Position numbers and translations under genes: made by a program. From Thermodesulfovibrionales bacterium (GTDB taxonomy: Bacteria > Nitrospirota > Thermodesulfovibrionia > Thermodesulfovibrionales > UBA1546): a stretch of DNA of 7,168 bases. Location of the stretch: contig JASEHP010000081.1 of assembly GCA_030018605.1 (NCBI GenBank), forward strand, positions 1 through 7,168. The letters run 5' to 3'. The notes under the pieces are model-generated. The model was not told the DNA's origin. It searched no databases and worked only from the letters and a program-made list of their open reading frames with translations. Shown here in pieces: positions 6,216 through 7,168 of this stretch. Every line of letters begins with the position of its first letter. The first letter of the stretch is position 1.

Positions 6216-6431
6216 TTAGTGACAGCTTGTGCAGGTTGATTTGGCGCAGGATGAACAGCTTGCGGATGATGAGCCTGCGAACGGCTTTTCAACTCCGCTC
6301 ATTCCGAATACGGACATCTTCTTTTTTATCTCTGAGGAATTGCATTTCGGGCATGCGACCTGCTGGCTTCCGAACACAAGCTTTTCAAAATCCTCTTCGC
6401 ATTTTGTGCATTTATACTCATAAATCGGCAT
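6216..6431 (-). CDS. FmdB-family zinc-ribbon protein
   Basis: A 71-residue protein starting MPIYEYKC, the hallmark of the FmdB/CxxC-CxxC-SSSS family. The zinc ribbon uses Cys8, Cys11, Cys27 and Cys30. A Ser/Gly-rich spacer leads to a second cluster, Cys59, Cys62, Cys67 and Cys70, near the C-terminus, which is frequent in this family. The name comes from a proposed regulator in an amidase/formamidase operon, but most members are uncharacterised, so no regulatory role is asserted. The ATG at 6429-6431 has no Shine-Dalgarno sequence, and an extended -10 promoter sits five bases upstream, pointing to a leaderless mRNA. It converges on the lipoprotein gene with a six-base gap and no clear terminator. 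Confidence 0.9.
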   Translation of the reverse strand: MPIYEYKCTKCEEDFEKLVFGSQQVACPKCNSSEIKKKMSVFGMSGVEKPFAGSSSASCSSCAKSTCTSCH

Positions 6432-6436
6432 AAAAT

Positions 6437-6445
6437 ATTATAACA
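6437..6445 (-). promoter_or_regulatory. Extended -10 promoter of the fmdB-like gene
   Basis: The minus strand reads TGT-TATAAT (6445 down to 6437), a perfect -10 hexamer with the TGn extension. No good -35 box is at the right distance, which extended -10 promoters tolerate. Only five bases separate TATAAT from the ATG, so transcription should start at or very near the start codon. Confidence 0.6.
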
Positions 6446-6501
6446 CGCTGTCCAAGTCGGAACTGTGCGGCAGGCAATAAGCAAGTGTTTTGTCAATCTG
6501 C

Positions 6502-6780
6502 CTATCGACTAATAGACAGCTTCCCCTCATTGTATTTATGTATCAACATTGAGATGAGGGATTGATATGGTATGCCTTCTTCAATTGCCTTAGCCCGAAT
6601 TTTCTTTAAATCCCTTTCGGTCATCCGAATATTGATACGCTTTTGTTTGTTCAGGCTATAGCGGGCATATTCCTCATACTGCTTTTTTTCTTTTTTAGTG
6701 AGGTCGGAAACCCATTCTTCGTTTTCAAGTGATTTTGCCAGTTTCTTCTCTTCTTTATCCAGAAATACTTCCTTTTTCAT
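6502..6780 (-). CDS. CopG/BrnA-like antitoxin
   Basis: A 92-residue antitoxin candidate. Residues 1-45 are charged and mostly helical (Lys/Glu-rich), likely the toxin-wrapping part. Residues 48-88 form a ribbon-helix-helix DNA-binding domain: strand RINIRM, helix ERDLKKIRAKAIEEG, the turn IPYQ, helix SLISMLIHKYNEGKL. This matches the CopG_antitoxin type that pairs with BrnT-like toxins. Its ATG overlaps the toxin stop by four bases (ATGA, 6777-6780), and AGGAGG (6787-6792) precedes it by six bases. The antitoxin should neutralise the toxin and repress the shared promoter through palindromes near the -10 box. The family is recognised by pattern; function is inferred. Confidence 0.8.
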   Translation of the reverse strand: MKKEVFLDKEEKKLAKSLENEEWVSDLTKKEKKQYEEYARYSLNKQKRINIRMTERDLKKIRAKAIEEGIPYQSLISMLIHKYNEGKLSISR

Positions 6781-7055
6781 CTTTTGCCTCCTAAATGCCT
6801 CTTTGTTGCCTTCTTGTTGGGTATTATTGTTTTAAAAAATATTTTTTCGCCATCCTCAACATACGGCACTGAATAAATATAATCCTCAATCTTCACCAGA
6901 AAAACTTTCTGGTTCGGATATTTTGCCGGATTCGGATGTTTTACCCTGTCAACCAAATCCCCTGATGCGATTGCCAGTCCAACCTGCTCAAAGGACACGC
7001 CCCGAATTTTCTTAAGCTTCTCGTTCTTCTCATTATTCCATTCAAAAAATTTCAT
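6777..7055 (-). CDS. BrnT-like toxin of a type II toxin-antitoxin pair
   Basis: A 92-residue basic protein. The start MKFFEWNNEKNEKLKKIRGVSF and the C-terminal KATKRHLGGKR fit the BrnT/RelE-like ribonuclease toxins, in which an F-x-W-x-x-x-K-N motif opens the fold. The middle segment HPNPAKYPNQKVFLVKIEDYIYSVPYVEDGEKIFFKTIIP forms the central sheet and differs from classical BrnT, so this is a divergent subfamily. Known BrnT toxins act as ribonucleases and stall growth. The gene lies first in a two-gene operon with the antitoxin second, the less usual order but typical of BrnTA. Its start has only a weak AGG (7065-7067), whereas the antitoxin has a perfect AGGAGG. It is driven by a strong promoter at 7082-7110. 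The catalytic residues are not assigned here. Confidence 0.75.
   Translation of the reverse strand: MKFFEWNNEKNEKLKKIRGVSFEQVGLAIASGDLVDRVKHPNPAKYPNQKVFLVKIEDYIYSVPYVEDGEKIFFKTIIPNKKATKRHLGGKR
6787..6792 (-). promoter_or_regulatory. Strong ribosome-binding site of the antitoxin gene
   Basis: AGGAGG on the minus strand, within the last codons of the toxin gene, is six bases from the antitoxin ATG. The toxin start has only AGG nine bases away. This asymmetry should favour antitoxin synthesis from the shared mRNA. Confidence 0.8.
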
Positions 7056-7071
7056 CGGTGTGTGCCTATTG

Positions 7072-7087
7072 TATCCTTTATAGGATA
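7072..7087. promoter_or_regulatory. Candidate operator over the toxin-antitoxin -10 box
   Basis: TATCCT-TTAT-AGGATA is a perfect six-base inverted repeat with a four-base spacer. Its right half is the -10 box of the toxin promoter on the minus strand. This is the expected place for an autorepressing RHH antitoxin to bind. The palindrome is visible; the binding is inferred. Confidence 0.6.
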
Positions 7088-7110
7088 ACGATAATTTTTG
7101 TTTCTGTCAA
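7082..7110 (-). promoter_or_regulatory. Sigma-70-type promoter of the toxin-antitoxin operon
   Basis: A perfect TTGACA (7105-7110), a 17-base spacer, and TATCCT (7082-7087, four of six -10 bases) lie upstream of the toxin start on the minus strand. The predicted leader is about 20 bases. Confidence 0.7.
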
Positions 7111-7114
7111 ATCG

Positions 7115-7133
7115 TTGTATAAGTTCCATACAA
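7115..7133. promoter_or_regulatory. Second palindrome upstream of the toxin-antitoxin -35 box
   Basis: TTGTAT (7115-7120) and ATACAA (7128-7133) are perfect complements around seven bases, starting five bases upstream of the -35 box. The half sites differ from those of the -10 palindrome, so this could be a second operator, a site for another regulator, or chance. Confidence 0.4.
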
Positions 7134-7168
7134 ATGCGACATACCTCCTTTTTTGATGAGATAGTCAA

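Noticed and set aside
6491..6496. Perfect TTGACA on the minus strand upstream of the fmdB-like gene
   Set aside because: No -10-like box lies at 15-19 bases; the extended -10 box at 6437-6445 is too far away to pair with it.
6469..6503. Possible terminator after the antitoxin gene (GGCAG and CTGCC arms)
   Set aside because: The stem is only five to six bases with a loop of over 20 and there is no clean T-run after it.
7103..7155. AGGAGG followed by a short minus-strand ATG frame of 11 codons upstream of the toxin promoter
   Set aside because: Only one base separates the purine run from the ATG, too close for a ribosome site, and the peptide lies upstream of the predicted transcription start.
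7052..7168. An open minus-strand frame running in from the window edge and ending across the toxin start
   Set aside because: Thirty-eight codons with no recognised motif overlap a strong promoter and two palindromes. It could be the tail of an upstream gene, but nothing supports that from within the window.

Overview
The window is a stretch of ordinary bacterial chromosome with no rRNA, tRNA, CRISPR array, insertion sequence or phage gene. The mix of genes, the form of IF-2 and L28, the moderate GC content and the short dispersed palindromes suggest a Gram-negative anaerobe of the Nitrospirota (Thermodesulfovibrio-like) or Desulfobacterota. That placement is an impression from protein sequence and is not proven here.

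Left part (1-4948, all minus strand). Read in the direction of transcription, the order is infB (IF-2), rbfA, an NrnA-type DHH phosphoesterase, and then an inositol-monophosphatase-family phosphatase. The first three are the end of the classical nusA-infB-rbfA-nrnA-truB operon. Here nusA is missing upstream of infB, because the divergent gene rpmB lies there, and truB does not follow nrnA. The phosphatase gene appears to have its own promoter and no leader, and two copies of a dispersed repeat flank it.

Middle part (4949-6209). A 195-bp divergent control region separates infB from a plus-strand cluster: rpmB (L28, TTG start), a DciA/DUF721 protein whose GTG start shares one base with the rpmB stop, and a small lipoprotein. 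The rpmB leader contains four complementary segments that can pair in two exclusive ways, which looks like an RNA switch. This is the best candidate for an undescribed regulatory system in the window.

Right part (6210-7168, minus strand). A FmdB-type zinc-ribbon gene, probably leaderless, converges on the lipoprotein gene. Beyond it lies a compact type II toxin-antitoxin pair (BrnT-like toxin first, CopG/RHH antitoxin second, ATGA overlap) behind a strong sigma-70-type promoter whose -10 box lies inside a perfect palindrome.

Three kinds of short repeat have settled in this housekeeping region: a 39-bp palindrome inserted in frame in nrnA, a long imperfect hairpin between infB and rbfA, and the direct repeats around the phosphatase gene.
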